From an uncultured Winogradskyella sp. (GTDB lineage: Bacteria > Bacteroidota > Bacteroidia > Flavobacteriales > Flavobacteriaceae), in contig NZ_CANMCZ010000002.1 in the NCBI RefSeq assembly GCF_947496485.1, positions 1 through 64,000 of the forward strand: DNA of 64,000 bases. Reading direction: 5' to 3'. The notes beneath the pieces are model-generated. The model was not told the DNA's origin. It searched no databases and saw nothing but the letters and a program-made list of their open reading frames with translations. Shown in pieces: positions 55,090 through 63,931 of the stretch. Positions within the stretch are counted from its first letter, which is position 1. Each line of letters opens with the position of its first letter. Both the position numbers and the translations under genes were made by a program.

Positions 55090-55951
55090 GATGTAATTTA
55101 CAACCACATTTGTGACAGAATTCTGCATTGTCTTGATGCTTTTCAGCCAAACAATTAACACAGCATTGTGTGTTTAGTACAACCGTTTTTAACTGCTCGT
55201 GTTCTTCGTCAGAGAGTTTGTTTTTAGTATCTGATGCTTTTGTGTATTCGGCAGAAACAATACCAGTTGGTACAGCAATTATACCGTAACCTAAAATCAT
55301 TATTAAGGTTGCGATAAACTGTCCAAGTGGAGTTTGTGGTGCGATATCTCCAAAACCAACAGTGGTTAGAGTTACAATGCACCAATACACGCTTTTAGGA
55401 ATATTTGTAAACCCATTTTCTTCACCTTCAACCAAGTACATAATGGTTCCGAATATTGTTGCTGCTATGACCACAGCAAATAGGAAAACAGCAATTTTCG
55501 CTCTACTTGCCTTTATAGCACTTGTTAATTGGTTAGAAGCCCCCAAATAACGAGCTAATTTTAAAATTCTAAAGACTCTTAATAATCTTAGTGCACGTAA
55601 CGCTATGAGCGCTTGAGTGCCTCCTAAGAATAAAGAAATATATTTTGGTATAGTAGATAATAAATCAATAATTCCGTAAAAACTTGTGATATACTTAAAA
55701 GGCTTGTTTACAGTAATGATTCTTAAAATGTATTCAATAGTAAATAGTATAGTTATAATCCATTCAGATATATTTAAAAACGTGTGATATTTTGCATCAA
55801 AGCTACTGATGCTTTCTAGCATTACTAAAATAATACTAGCCAGAATGGCTATCAGAAGGACAACATCGAATAACTTTCCAGTAGGTGTATCTGCCTCATA
55901 AATAATTTCATGAAGTTTGGCTTTCCAACTGCGTTTATTCTTATTTCCCAT
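55082..55951 (-). CDS. Voltage-gated-like potassium channel with C-terminal zinc ribbon
   Basis: A 289-residue six-helix channel subunit. S1-S3 (about 28-110) precede an S4-like charged helix (about 119-137; RALRLLRVFRILKLARYLG). The pore has the selectivity filter TTVGFGD (TVGFGD at 197-202) between S5 (about 153-173) and S6 (about 210-235). The C-terminus carries two CxxC pairs (Cys264/267 and Cys279/282) with extra Cys at 263 and 284, predicting a zinc ribbon and unlike classical bacterial K+ channels. The gene overlaps miaA downstream. It forms homotetramers in related proteins. The regulatory role of the ribbon is unproven. Confidence 0.92.
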   Translation of the reverse strand: MGNKNKRSWKAKLHEIIYEADTPTGKLFDVVLLIAILASIILVMLESISSFDAKYHTFLNISEWIITILFTIEYILRIITVNKPFKYITSFYGIIDLLSTIPKYISLFLGGTQALIALRALRLLRVFRILKLARYLGASNQLTSAIKASRAKIAVFLFAVVIAATIFGTIMYLVEGEENGFTNIPKSVYWCIVTLTTVGFGDIAPQTPLGQFIATLIMILGYGIIAVPTGIVSAEYTKASDTKNKLSDEEHEQLKTVVLNTQCCVNCLAEKHQDNAEFCHKCGCKLHHD

Positions 55952-55979
55952 GTTTTAAAAGTACGAAAAGTAAAACTAG

Positions 55980-57347
55980 TTAATTTAATTCAATAATTTT
56001 TAATCGTTTGTTTCGGCGCAAATAGCTCTGAATGATATGTTGTGTATCTCTGTTATTTTCCATTGGAGTAATTAGAGATGGTAATATATCTTTATTATGT
56101 ATTTGATAGTTTAAATCGAAAAACCCCATGCCTTTAAAGATGCCATTCTCTATCAAAAAAACAGATTTTTCCTCTATTTCTCTACCTCGATCTATAATAA
56201 GCATGTTCTTATTTTCATAGCTATGTTTATTTATTAGAGCGTTTACACGCTCATTATAAACTTCCGATGGTTCTTCGGTGATACAAGCTCCAAGACATTC
56301 TTTAACATCATATTTAAAACAACTTGTTTTTGTGGTAGATAAGCCTGTTAGTTTTTGGCATAGATTATAATGATCTGTAGCTTTAAGCATAAAATGCTTT
56401 CCATTAGATTTAGTGGTAAATGTGGTTATTGATGATATTTCATGGTCTGCTATATCTATTTTAAGATTTATATAGCCATTTTCATCTATATAGCTGTAAA
56501 GCGCATATGTAAAAATGCTACCTCTTAAGGCGCGATTTAGTAAAGGTTTGTTCTTTTTTATTTCTTCACTTTCCTTTAAAAGTGCGGCTAATTCACTACC
56601 TGTTTTTTCGTAAGTGACAGTTCTTACTAATTTTTGGATTTTTTTAGATTTAGAGCTTTTGTTTGTAAAGTGTTGCGTAATTCGTTTTTTAATATTGTTA
56701 CTCTTTCCAATATATATGATGTCACCATTATCATTATGCATATAGTAAACTCCGGTTACTGAAGGTAATTCTTCAATAATATTTTTAAGATTAGGCGCAA
56801 GTCTAGATCTTTGTTCCACTTTTACAGCATCTTTTATTATTGTTTTTTCTAAATCTTTATACAATAACATTTTGAAAAGTTTCACCGTAGCCATTGCATC
56901 TCCATTAGCACGATGACGATCACTCATAGGAATACCAAGAGCACGCGCTAATTTGCCTAAACTATAAGATTCCATATCTGGAATCAACTGTTTAGAAAGT
57001 TCTACAGTGCATAGCGTTTTGCGTTTAAATGGAAAGCCTAAACGTTTAAATTCCGTTTTAAGAATTCTATAATCGAAAGATGAGTTGTGAGCCACAATAA
57101 TGCAGTCTTCTGTTATCTCTACGATACGTTTAGCAACCTCATAAAATTTTGGTGCATTTTTTAGCATGTTAGAATTAATACCAGTAAGATTAACTACAAA
57201 AGGTTGAATCTCGCGCTCAGGATTTACTAAAGAAATAAACTGATCTGTGACCTTATGACCATCAAACTGATAAATTGCAATCTCCGTTATGCCTTCTTCA
57301 TTGTATTTACCACCTGTAGTTTCTATGTCTAGTATTGCGTATATAAT
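55980..57347 (-). CDS. DEDDh exonuclease fused to GIY-YIG (UvrC-like) nuclease, apparent ATT start
   Basis: A 455-residue protein combining a DnaQ-type 3'-5' exonuclease (about 1-170) and a UvrC-like GIY-YIG domain (about 195-285; GVYYMHNDNGDIIYIGKSNNIKKRI). The DEDD motifs are YAILDIETTG (about 3-12), IVAHNSSFDYRIL (about 83-95) and HRANGDAMATVKL (about 143-155). The first ATG in frame (57167) would delete the first motif and about 60 residues that translate perfectly. No ATG, GTG or TTG lies in frame between the conserved residues and the promoter element. The start is thus probably ATT at 57345-57347 or ATA just after. It may help in repair or in processing branched DNA; related fusions are known in other phyla. 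Confidence 0.9.
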   Translation of the reverse strand: MIYAILDIETTGGKYNEEGITEIAIYQFDGHKVTDQFISLVNPEREIQPFVVNLTGINSNMLKNAPKFYEVAKRIVEITEDCIIVAHNSSFDYRILKTEFKRLGFPFKRKTLCTVELSKQLIPDMESYSLGKLARALGIPMSDRHRANGDAMATVKLFKMLLYKDLEKTIIKDAVKVEQRSRLAPNLKNIIEELPSVTGVYYMHNDNGDIIYIGKSNNIKKRITQHFTNKSSKSKKIQKLVRTVTYEKTGSELAALLKESEEIKKNKPLLNRALRGSIFTYALYSYIDENGYINLKIDIADHEISSITTFTTKSNGKHFMLKATDHYNLCQKLTGLSTTKTSCFKYDVKECLGACITEEPSEVYNERVNALINKHSYENKNMLIIDRGREIEEKSVFLIENGIFKGMGFFDLNYQIHNKDILPSLITPMENNRDTQHIIQSYLRRNKRLKIIELN

Positions 57348-57375
57348 GCGAAAATTAAAAGTTAAATTTGAAAGG

Positions 57376-57383
57376 CAAAGTTA
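57376..57383 (-). promoter_or_regulatory. -7 promoter element of the exonuclease/GIY-YIG gene
   Basis: Minus-strand TAACTTTG, matching TAnnTTTG, 28 bases before the apparent ATT start. It leaves little space for another start codon upstream. Confidence 0.55.
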
Positions 57384-57411
57384 AGAAAGTATGAGCGCTT
57401 ACATTATAAAA

Positions 57412-58071
57412 CTAGTGATAATTTCTAGCACCAAAAATGCTACTACCAACCCTAACCATAGTGCTGCCGCAATCGATGGCTAGTTGGTAATCTCCGCTCA
57501 TTCCCATGCTTATGGTTATGAGGTCAGAATTCAGGGCTTTGAGGTTTTCATAACAAGATTTAAGATATTGAAATTCATTTTCTACTTGGTTCATATTATC
57601 TGTAAACGTTGCCATTCCCATAACGCCAACAATTTTTATATTTTCTAACTCTGAAAACTCATTAGATTGCAGTAGAGCAGTAGCATCTTTTACTGACATA
57701 CCAAACTTGCTATCTTCTTCAGCAATTTTAATTTGAAGTAAACAATCTATAACTCTATTGTATTTTTTGGCTTGTTTATTAATTTCTTTGAGCAACTTGT
57801 AACTGTCCACACCATGAATTAAACTCACAAATTCAGCCATGTACTTTACTTTATTACGTTGTACATGACCAATCATATGCCATTGAATATCCTCAGGCAT
57901 TTCCTCATATTTATCAGCCATTTCTTGGATTTTGTTTTCACCAAAGATGCGCTGACCAGCGTTATAGGCTTCCATTAAATCGCTGACAGGTTTTGTTTTA
58001 GAAACTGCCACTAATGAAACATGTTCTGGCAATGTAGATTTTATACTTTGTAAATTTTCTTTAATACTCAT
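57412..58071 (-). CDS. YggS-type PLP-binding protein
   Basis: A 219-residue pyridoxal 5'-phosphate homeostasis protein (PROSC/YggS). The PLP lysine is in LVAVSKTKP (Lys25). FGENKIQEMADKYEEMP (about 44-60), WHMIGHVQRNKVKYM, VSLIHGVDSYKLL and the C-terminal SMGMSGDYQLAIDCGSTMVRVGSSIFG are family marks. It buffers free PLP and indirectly supports amino-acid metabolism. The ATG at 58071 (MSIKENLQSI) is chosen over a GTG at 58086. It overlaps the DUF1015 stop by 11 bases, so it is co-translated. Confidence 0.94.
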   Translation of the reverse strand: MSIKENLQSIKSTLPEHVSLVAVSKTKPVSDLMEAYNAGQRIFGENKIQEMADKYEEMPEDIQWHMIGHVQRNKVKYMAEFVSLIHGVDSYKLLKEINKQAKKYNRVIDCLLQIKIAEEDSKFGMSVKDATALLQSNEFSELENIKIVGVMGMATFTDNMNQVENEFQYLKSCYENLKALNSDLITISMGMSGDYQLAIDCGSTMVRVGSSIFGARNYH

Positions 58072-59299
58072 AAATCGTAATTCCACTTCTTAATTTAGGT
58101 AATATGTAAGTGCTTTTAGGAGGCATTTTTAAGCCTTCGTCTGCAATCTGTTTTATTTGCTCAACAGTAGCAGGACACATACCAAAACCAACCATAAACT
58201 TACCACTATCTACACTGGTTTTAATAGTAATCATTTCATCTCTTCCGTTTACATATTCTATCCGATTATCATTTCGTAAATCATCAATTCCTAAAATAGG
58301 TTGAAGTATGGTTTTATATAGCAATTGTGCATCTAATTGGTCTAAAGCCGTATTGAAATTATAATTTGCTTTACGTAAATAAAGTGAATAAAATTCACCA
58401 TCTAAATACATACTAAAATGATGTGTTTTTGATGGATGGTATGGCATCAGACCTCTATTTTCAATGCGAAACAAAGCATCAAGTTTTATTAGAAATTCTT
58501 CTTTGCTTAATCCGTTTAAATCTTTAATAAGCCTATTAAATTCGTGAATTACTAAATCAGATTCTGGAATTAAATACGACATAAAGAAGTTGTAAGATTC
58601 ACTGCCATTATGGTTTGGATTCTTTTCTTTTTCATCTTTATACAATAAATAAGAAGAAGCAGATCTGTGATGACCGTCAGCGATATAAATAGTGCCAATC
58701 TCATTGAATTCATTTTGAATGGTTGCAATGGTATCTTCATCATCTATTTTCCATAAATAATGGGTGTCTCTATACGTCATGGTAAACTCAAACTCAGCAT
58801 AGTCCTTTTGAGTTTCTTTTATGATTTCTGAAATTACATGATTATCAGGATAGGTAAGGAGTACAGGTTCGGCATTAAATCCTACAGTTTGTAGATATGT
58901 TTTAAAGGTTTGCTCTCTTTTCTCAATAGTATCTTCATGCTTTTTGATAACATCTTGTTCGTAATCTTCAGCACTGGTAGCTGCGATAATACCATTGAAT
59001 TCTTGGCCATGTCTGTTTACAATTTTGTAAACGTAGAATGACGGTTTTTCGTCTGTTACAAAAACACCATCTTCCTTAAATTCTAAATAACGGTTCTTTA
59101 CAAGTTTATAACGTTCTTTACCAGTAACCTCTTGATCATATTTATAACCAGGATTAACAATATGAAGAAAACTATAAGGATTATAATCCATTCGAGATTC
59201 ACGCTCATCAATCGTGTAGCTTTGGTAAGGACGTGCAGCAACAAGGCCAACAATAGCTCTGGTTGGTTTTACTGCTTTAAATGGAATTATTTTTGCCAT
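58061..59299 (-). CDS. DUF1015 family protein
   Basis: A 412-residue cytoplasmic protein. Its N-terminal AKIIPFKAVKPTRAI (about 2-16) and ARPYQSYTIDERESRMDYNPYSFLHIVNPG are typical of the DUF1015 family, as is the strongly conserved IADGHHRSASSYLLY (about 206-220). The family is widely distributed and without an assigned reaction; the His-rich IADGHHR motif suggests an active site. It sits between hbd (three bases upstream) and YggS (overlapping), forming one operon. No reaction should be inferred from these neighbours. Confidence 0.9.
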   Translation of the reverse strand: MAKIIPFKAVKPTRAIVGLVAARPYQSYTIDERESRMDYNPYSFLHIVNPGYKYDQEVTGKERYKLVKNRYLEFKEDGVFVTDEKPSFYVYKIVNRHGQEFNGIIAATSAEDYEQDVIKKHEDTIEKREQTFKTYLQTVGFNAEPVLLTYPDNHVISEIIKETQKDYAEFEFTMTYRDTHYLWKIDDEDTIATIQNEFNEIGTIYIADGHHRSASSYLLYKDEKEKNPNHNGSESYNFFMSYLIPESDLVIHEFNRLIKDLNGLSKEEFLIKLDALFRIENRGLMPYHPSKTHHFSMYLDGEFYSLYLRKANYNFNTALDQLDAQLLYKTILQPILGIDDLRNDNRIEYVNGRDEMITIKTSVDSGKFMVGFGMCPATVEQIKQIADEGLKMPPKSTYILPKLRSGITIYEY

Positions 59300-59302
59300 T
59301 AC

Positions 59303-60193
59303 TTATTTAGAAAACTGACCAGAAACTTTTTCAGCCTTACGACTCCCAGAATAATCATAAAAACCTTCTCCAGATTTAATACCAAGTTTTCCTGCTCTAA
59401 CCATATTTACTAATAGAGGACAAGGTGCATATTTTGGGTTTTTAAATCCATCATACATCACGTTAAGAATAGACAAACATACATCTAGACCAATAAAATC
59501 TGCTAATTGCAAAGGACCCATTGGATGCGCCATACCTAATTTCATAACCGTGTCTATTTCTTCAACTCCAGCAACACCATTGTATAATGTTTCAATAGAT
59601 TCATTGAGCATAGGCATTAATATTCTATTGGCTACAAAACCTGGATAATCATTAACCTCTGTTGGTACTTTACCTAAGGTTTTAGATAATTCCATAATGG
59701 TATTGGTGACTTTATCACTTGTATTATAACCGCGTATAATCTCTACCAGTTTCATAATTGGTACAGGATTCATAAAGTGCATACCGATAACTTTATCTGG
59801 TCTAGAGGTAACAGCTGCAATTTGTGTAATAGAAATAGAAGACGTATTAGTGGCAAGTATGGTGTCTTTACCACAAGCTTCGTCTAGCTGTTTAAAGATT
59901 TTTAGTTTTAAATCTATGTTTTCAGTTGCTGCTTCAACTACTAAGTCGACATTTTTTACACCAGCTTCCGTATTGGTATATGTTTTAATGTTTCCTAAAG
60001 TCTCAGACTTGTCAGCTTCAGTAATTTTTTCCTTAGCAACCATTCTGTCTAAGTTTTTAGAAATAGTTGCTAAACCTTTTTCTAATGAGGCTTCACTAAT
60101 ATCTATTAATTGAACATTAAATCCAGATTGTGCAAACGTATGGGCAATTCCATTTCCCATAGTTCCTGCTCCTATAACTGCTATGTTTTTCAT
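59303..60193 (-). CDS. hbd: 3-hydroxybutyryl-CoA dehydrogenase
   Basis: NAD(P)-dependent oxidation/reduction of (S)-3-hydroxyacyl-CoA, either in fatty-acid or amino-acid degradation or in butyrate/acetoacetyl metabolism. The 296-residue protein has the Rossmann motif IAVIGAGTMGNGIAHTFAQSGF (about 4-25) and NTSSISITQIAAVTSRPDKVIGMHFMNPVPIMKLVEIIRG with the catalytic His (about 140). FVANRILMPMLNESIETL and the final GIKSGEGFYDYSG complete it. It heads hbd-DUF1015-YggS. No thiolase or hydratase is adjacent, so the direction of use is not clear from context. Confidence 0.95.
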   Translation of the reverse strand: MKNIAVIGAGTMGNGIAHTFAQSGFNVQLIDISEASLEKGLATISKNLDRMVAKEKITEADKSETLGNIKTYTNTEAGVKNVDLVVEAATENIDLKLKIFKQLDEACGKDTILATNTSSISITQIAAVTSRPDKVIGMHFMNPVPIMKLVEIIRGYNTSDKVTNTIMELSKTLGKVPTEVNDYPGFVANRILMPMLNESIETLYNGVAGVEEIDTVMKLGMAHPMGPLQLADFIGLDVCLSILNVMYDGFKNPKYAPCPLLVNMVRAGKLGIKSGEGFYDYSGSRKAEKVSGQFSK

Positions 60194-60249
60194 TACTTTG
60201 TTTTTATATATTTCAAAATGAATAATTGTCCTTTCAAATAAATTGTTGT

Positions 60250-61053
60250 CTATTCCTCACCACTTAATAAAACAAAAAAATCTATCACTAGTGAAGAAAC
60301 GTTACCGTTTTTATCAATTCCCCAATATGCAGGATAATAACCATCTCCATAACCAGAATGAAACATTGTAATATTTAAATCAGTATTTGGTAATGTGTAA
60401 TTTATCCAATCACCAATATCATTTGGATCGTTTTGATCTTTTGCATTTTTTTTGAATTCAGCGGCAAAAAAATCATCATAGATATTTTTATTAGGATACT
60501 TTTTGTGAAAGTCATTACAAAATCTTTCATATGCTAAAGCGGTTTTATAGTCTAAAAACCCTCCTAAGCCAGCATCTACAGGAAACCCAAAATACTCATC
60601 TTTACTCTGCAATGTATTCAAATCTTGATCTGCTGTGGTAGCCAATATCCATTTCACAGCTTTATTATCCGTAATTTCTAATTTTGCTATGGCAAATCTA
60701 TCGCCTGAATATTCAGTTTTAGCCACGTAAATTTTTACAGGATAAACTCCAGGTTTAATTTTTTTTACTAAAGGTTTTACATCATAAAAGACTAGAGGAT
60801 CACAAACTACAATTTGTTCTGAAGGAACATTTAAGTTTCCAATTTCTAAAACCTCAATTGGAATATTTTCTACTATAGTATTTTCAAATATTATATTATA
60901 ATCTGCATGTGAAAGAACCTCAATACTATCTTTATTTTTTTCTAAATGGAGCTTTGTTTCTTTTTCCTTCTCTATAACTTCTTCTTTTTTTTGCTTAAAA
61001 AGAAAAAATAGAATGATTATTGCTCCTATTATTATTGTTATTAATAGTTTCAT
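60250..61053 (-). CDS. DUF4241 family protein with N-terminal membrane anchor
   Basis: A 267-residue protein. One N-terminal membrane helix (about 4-20) and a Lys/Glu-rich linker (about 21-45) precede a DUF4241 domain (about 60-265), recognised by FPVDAGLGGFLDYKTALAYERF and HSGYGDGYYPAYWGIDKNGNVSSLVIDFF. Family members are uncharacterised and often occur as scattered accessory genes. The frame opens at TTG 61056, but the ATG at 61053 is next and preferred. It lies 17 bases after the oxidoreductase gene, so it may be co-transcribed with it, though no functional link is evident. Confidence 0.8.
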   Translation of the reverse strand: MKLLITIIIGAIIILFFLFKQKKEEVIEKEKETKLHLEKNKDSIEVLSHADYNIIFENTIVENIPIEVLEIGNLNVPSEQIVVCDPLVFYDVKPLVKKIKPGVYPVKIYVAKTEYSGDRFAIAKLEITDNKAVKWILATTADQDLNTLQSKDEYFGFPVDAGLGGFLDYKTALAYERFCNDFHKKYPNKNIYDDFFAAEFKKNAKDQNDPNDIGDWINYTLPNTDLNITMFHSGYGDGYYPAYWGIDKNGNVSSLVIDFFVLLSGEE

Positions 61054-61070
61054 CAAGTTAAATGATTGTA

Positions 61071-62030
61071 TTAAAACTGATTAATAATCATATTCGCAAC
61101 TCTTAATGCTTCTGTACCATCATGTAAAGTTACAATAGGTTTAGTGTTATTGTTTATAGCATCTGCAAAGGTTTCCAATTCATCTAAAATGGCGTTGTTA
61201 TTCTGTATTTCAGGATTATCGAAATAGATTTGCTTTTTTAAGCCTTCTGCATTTTGAAGAATCATATCAAAGTCTCCAGGATTTTCTGGCGCATCTTTCA
61301 TTTTTACAACTTCACATTTCTTTTCTAGGAAATCTACTGAGATATAAGCGTCTTTTTGAAAAAAACGTGTCTTTCTCATATTTTTGAGAGAAATTCTGCT
61401 TGCGGTTAAATTTGCAACACAACCATTTTTAAATTCAATACGTGCATTTGCAATATCAGGTGTTTCGCTAACCACTGAAACTCCACTTGCAGAAATATGT
61501 TTAACAGGTGAATTTACCACACTAAGAATAATATCTATATCGTGAATCATTAAATCTAAAACCACAGGTACATCTGTGCCACGAGGATTAAATTCTGCCA
61601 ATCTGTGACATTCAATAAACATTGGATTTTTTATCTGATCTTTAACTCCAATAAATGCAGGATTAAAACGTTCTACGTGCCCAACTTGTCCTTTTACGGC
61701 ATGTTCTGCTACTAAAGTTCTTATGGTTTCTGCTTCTTCAACCGTATTAGTTATCGGTTTTTCAATGAATATATGTTTCCCTTTTTTAATAGCTTGTTTT
61801 GCACAATCATAATGCGAAAGGGTAGGCGTAACAATATCTACAACATCAACAGCATCTATTAATGATTCAATTGTATCAAAATACTTGTACCCAAATTCTT
61901 CTACAACACGCTTTGCATTTTCAGCATCTGCATCATAGAAGCCTATGAGCTCATATTTGTTGGATTGGTTGAGAAGTCTAAGATGAATTTTACCAAGGTG
62001 ACCAGCACCAAGAACACCAGCTTTTAGCAT
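61071..62030 (-). CDS. Gfo/Idh/MocA family oxidoreductase
   Basis: A 319-residue NAD(P)-dependent sugar or inositol oxidoreductase-like protein. It has the Rossmann start LKAGVLGAGHLGKIHLRLLNQ (about 2-22), VDIVTPTLSHYDCAKQAIKKGKHIFIEKPI with the catalytic-type EKP Lys (about 68-97), and FNPAFIGVKDQI. VVLDLMIHDIDIILSV has the conserved His in the typical place. The substrate cannot be set. The longest frame starts with TTG at 62048; the ATG at 62030 begins the natural N-terminus. It is the first gene of this minus-strand block. Confidence 0.92.
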   Translation of the reverse strand: MLKAGVLGAGHLGKIHLRLLNQSNKYELIGFYDADAENAKRVVEEFGYKYFDTIESLIDAVDVVDIVTPTLSHYDCAKQAIKKGKHIFIEKPITNTVEEAETIRTLVAEHAVKGQVGHVERFNPAFIGVKDQIKNPMFIECHRLAEFNPRGTDVPVVLDLMIHDIDIILSVVNSPVKHISASGVSVVSETPDIANARIEFKNGCVANLTASRISLKNMRKTRFFQKDAYISVDFLEKKCEVVKMKDAPENPGDFDMILQNAEGLKKQIYFDNPEIQNNNAILDELETFADAINNNTKPIVTLHDGTEALRVANMIINQF

Positions 62031-62182
62031 ATTTTCTGTTTTTAACAAAAATAGGCGTTTTCATTCAGAAATTTAAAAAAGAAAATGGAAAAAACTATGA
62101 ATTCTTTAATTGAAGAAAGTTTTAATTCTTCCTTTGAACTTGTATTTCTTTAAATTAATTTAGCGTCAACTAAACTACACTT

Positions 62183-62824
62183 TTGAAAGATACATTTAAG
62201 CATCAAGGAATGCGTCAACAATTGGTTGAAACGCTTATTAAAAAAGGAATAAAAGATGAAGCTGTCTTAAAGGCGATTGGTAAAATTCCGAGACATCTTT
62301 TTATGGATTCTGGCTTTATAGATCATGCTTATGTTGACAAGGCATTTCCTATAGGTGCAGATCAGACTATTTCTCAACCTTATACAGTTGCTTTTCAAAC
62401 GGAATTACTTCAAATTAATCCAGGAGACAAAGTTTTGGAAATAGGAACAGGAAGTGGCTACCAATGTGCTGTTTTAATTGAACTTGGAGCCAAAGTGTAT
62501 AGTATAGAACGTCAGCAAGAATTATTCAAAAAAACCTCAAAATTTTTGCCTAAAATCGGCTACAGAGCCAAGAAGCTCATTTTTGGTGATGGTTACAAAG
62601 GTTTGCCAGAAGAAGCTCCTTTTGATAGTATTATTGTGACAGCAGGAGCACCATTTGTACCTAAACCATTATTAAGCCAATTAGATATTGGTGGACGTTT
62701 AGTGATTCCTGTTGGTGATGATATCCAAGTTATGACGCTATTTATTAGAAAAGGTCCAAAAGAGTTTGAAAAACATGAGTTTGGGGAATTTCGTTTTGTG
62801 CCTTTGCTAGAGGATAAGAATTAG
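62183..62824 (+). CDS. pcm: Protein-L-isoaspartate O-methyltransferase
   Basis: Repairs isoaspartyl residues in aged proteins using S-adenosylmethionine. The 213-residue protein has DQTISQPYTVAFQTELLQI (about 53-71), the SAM-binding VLEIGTGSGYQCAVLIELGAKVYSIERQ (about 79-106) and DSIIVTAGAPFVPKPLLSQLDIGGRLVIPVGD (about 151-182). The start is TTG at 62183, because the family N-terminus MKDTFKHQGMRQQLV begins there and the next ATG would lose nine residues. It is probably monocistronic and ends 58 bases from the convergent repeat gene. Confidence 0.96.
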   Translation: MKDTFKHQGMRQQLVETLIKKGIKDEAVLKAIGKIPRHLFMDSGFIDHAYVDKAFPIGADQTISQPYTVAFQTELLQINPGDKVLEIGTGSGYQCAVLIELGAKVYSIERQQELFKKTSKFLPKIGYRAKKLIFGDGYKGLPEEAPFDSIIVTAGAPFVPKPLLSQLDIGGRLVIPVGDDIQVMTLFIRKGPKEFEKHEFGEFRFVPLLEDKN

Positions 62825-62882
62825 ATTATTATGGTTTTGTGTATCGTTTTAGGCAATTAATTACAGAAGGTATTGTACCACG

Positions 62883-63878
62883 TTATATTTTTATATCCCA
62901 ACTCCACATTTTTATGCCTTTATCAGTAAGTTCTTTAGTCGTTTTGTCATTAATCCAATGAAAGATATTTGTATATTCAATTGTATTTGATTTCATTAAT
63001 ATCTCCACAGATTGTAATATCAGATTTTTTCTTTCACTTGATTTTGAATTTTCTGCAAATGAGAGTTGTAATAGTTTTAAATTAGGGATTTCTCCGATTA
63101 GTTTAATGTTTTGAAGGCGTAAATTATTATGAATGTGAATTCTTTTTAGTTTTTCCAATTTAGATAAATCTGGTATAGATTCCATTTTTGACATTCCTTC
63201 AAATTCAATTTTTTCGAGATTTTCCAATGAATTTAAGAAATTAAAATTTGGGATTTGACGAACTCGACTAAATTCTATTGATTTTAAATCCATTAGTTTC
63301 GATATTGAATTAAGGTTTTTATAACTGCCAAAACGTAAGTTTAATTCTTGTAGTTTTTTTAATTCAGTCAGAAAGTCCAGATTATCTAATTTTACACCTC
63401 GAAACGTTAGAGTTTTTAAACTCGGTAAATGCTTTATGTTCTCCAATCCTTTTTTCATTCCGTCTACGTACAACGATTCTAAATCCTTGAATTCCTTGAT
63501 AAATGATAAATCAACAGATTTGGATTTAGTTTCTTCAATTCCAAAATGTTTGAGTTTACTGTTAGAATTCAGTTTAGAATAATCTTTTATATGGTATGTA
63601 GCAATCGTAAAATTTCTAATATTTGGAATTAGTTCATAAAAGGATAAATCTTGACATTCGTACCAAACAACTCGTAATCCAATATCAGGATACTTTTTAT
63701 AGAATTCATTAAGTATTTCCCAAGTCAGCCTATTTGGATTTTGAAACTGGAATAGCTGTAATGAGTGAATATTGTCTTCTGCTATGATTTTAGGAATATC
63801 AGATTTTTTGAGGTCGGAATAAATATTAATATTTCCATTGAAATTTCCCCATTTCTTTTTTCTGCTAAATATTCCCAT
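62883..63878 (-). CDS. Leucine-rich repeat protein
   Basis: A 331-residue cytoplasmic protein without a signal peptide. From about residue 125 to 300 it consists of leucine-rich repeats of 21-24 residues (LESLYVDGMKKGLENIKHLPSLKTLTFRGVKL, LQELNLRFGSYKNLNSISKLMDLKSIEF, LEKIEFEGMSKMESIPDLSKLEKLKRIHIHNN). An unmatched N-terminal part (about 1-120) contains a WTE/YKKYPDIGLRVVWYE stretch. LRR domains mediate protein binding; the partner is unknown. Its lower-complexity, Lys/Asn-rich composition resembles other lineage-specific flavobacterial genes. No adjacent gene suggests a toxin or defence role. Confidence 0.78.
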   Translation of the reverse strand: MGIFSRKKKWGNFNGNINIYSDLKKSDIPKIIAEDNIHSLQLFQFQNPNRLTWEILNEFYKKYPDIGLRVVWYECQDLSFYELIPNIRNFTIATYHIKDYSKLNSNSKLKHFGIEETKSKSVDLSFIKEFKDLESLYVDGMKKGLENIKHLPSLKTLTFRGVKLDNLDFLTELKKLQELNLRFGSYKNLNSISKLMDLKSIEFSRVRQIPNFNFLNSLENLEKIEFEGMSKMESIPDLSKLEKLKRIHIHNNLRLQNIKLIGEIPNLKLLQLSFAENSKSSERKNLILQSVEILMKSNTIEYTNIFHWINDKTTKELTDKGIKMWSWDIKI

Positions 63879-63931
63879 TAATTATTTTTGATTTGATCAA
63901 ATGTGCTACAACGGTTAGAATAAAATGCGTT

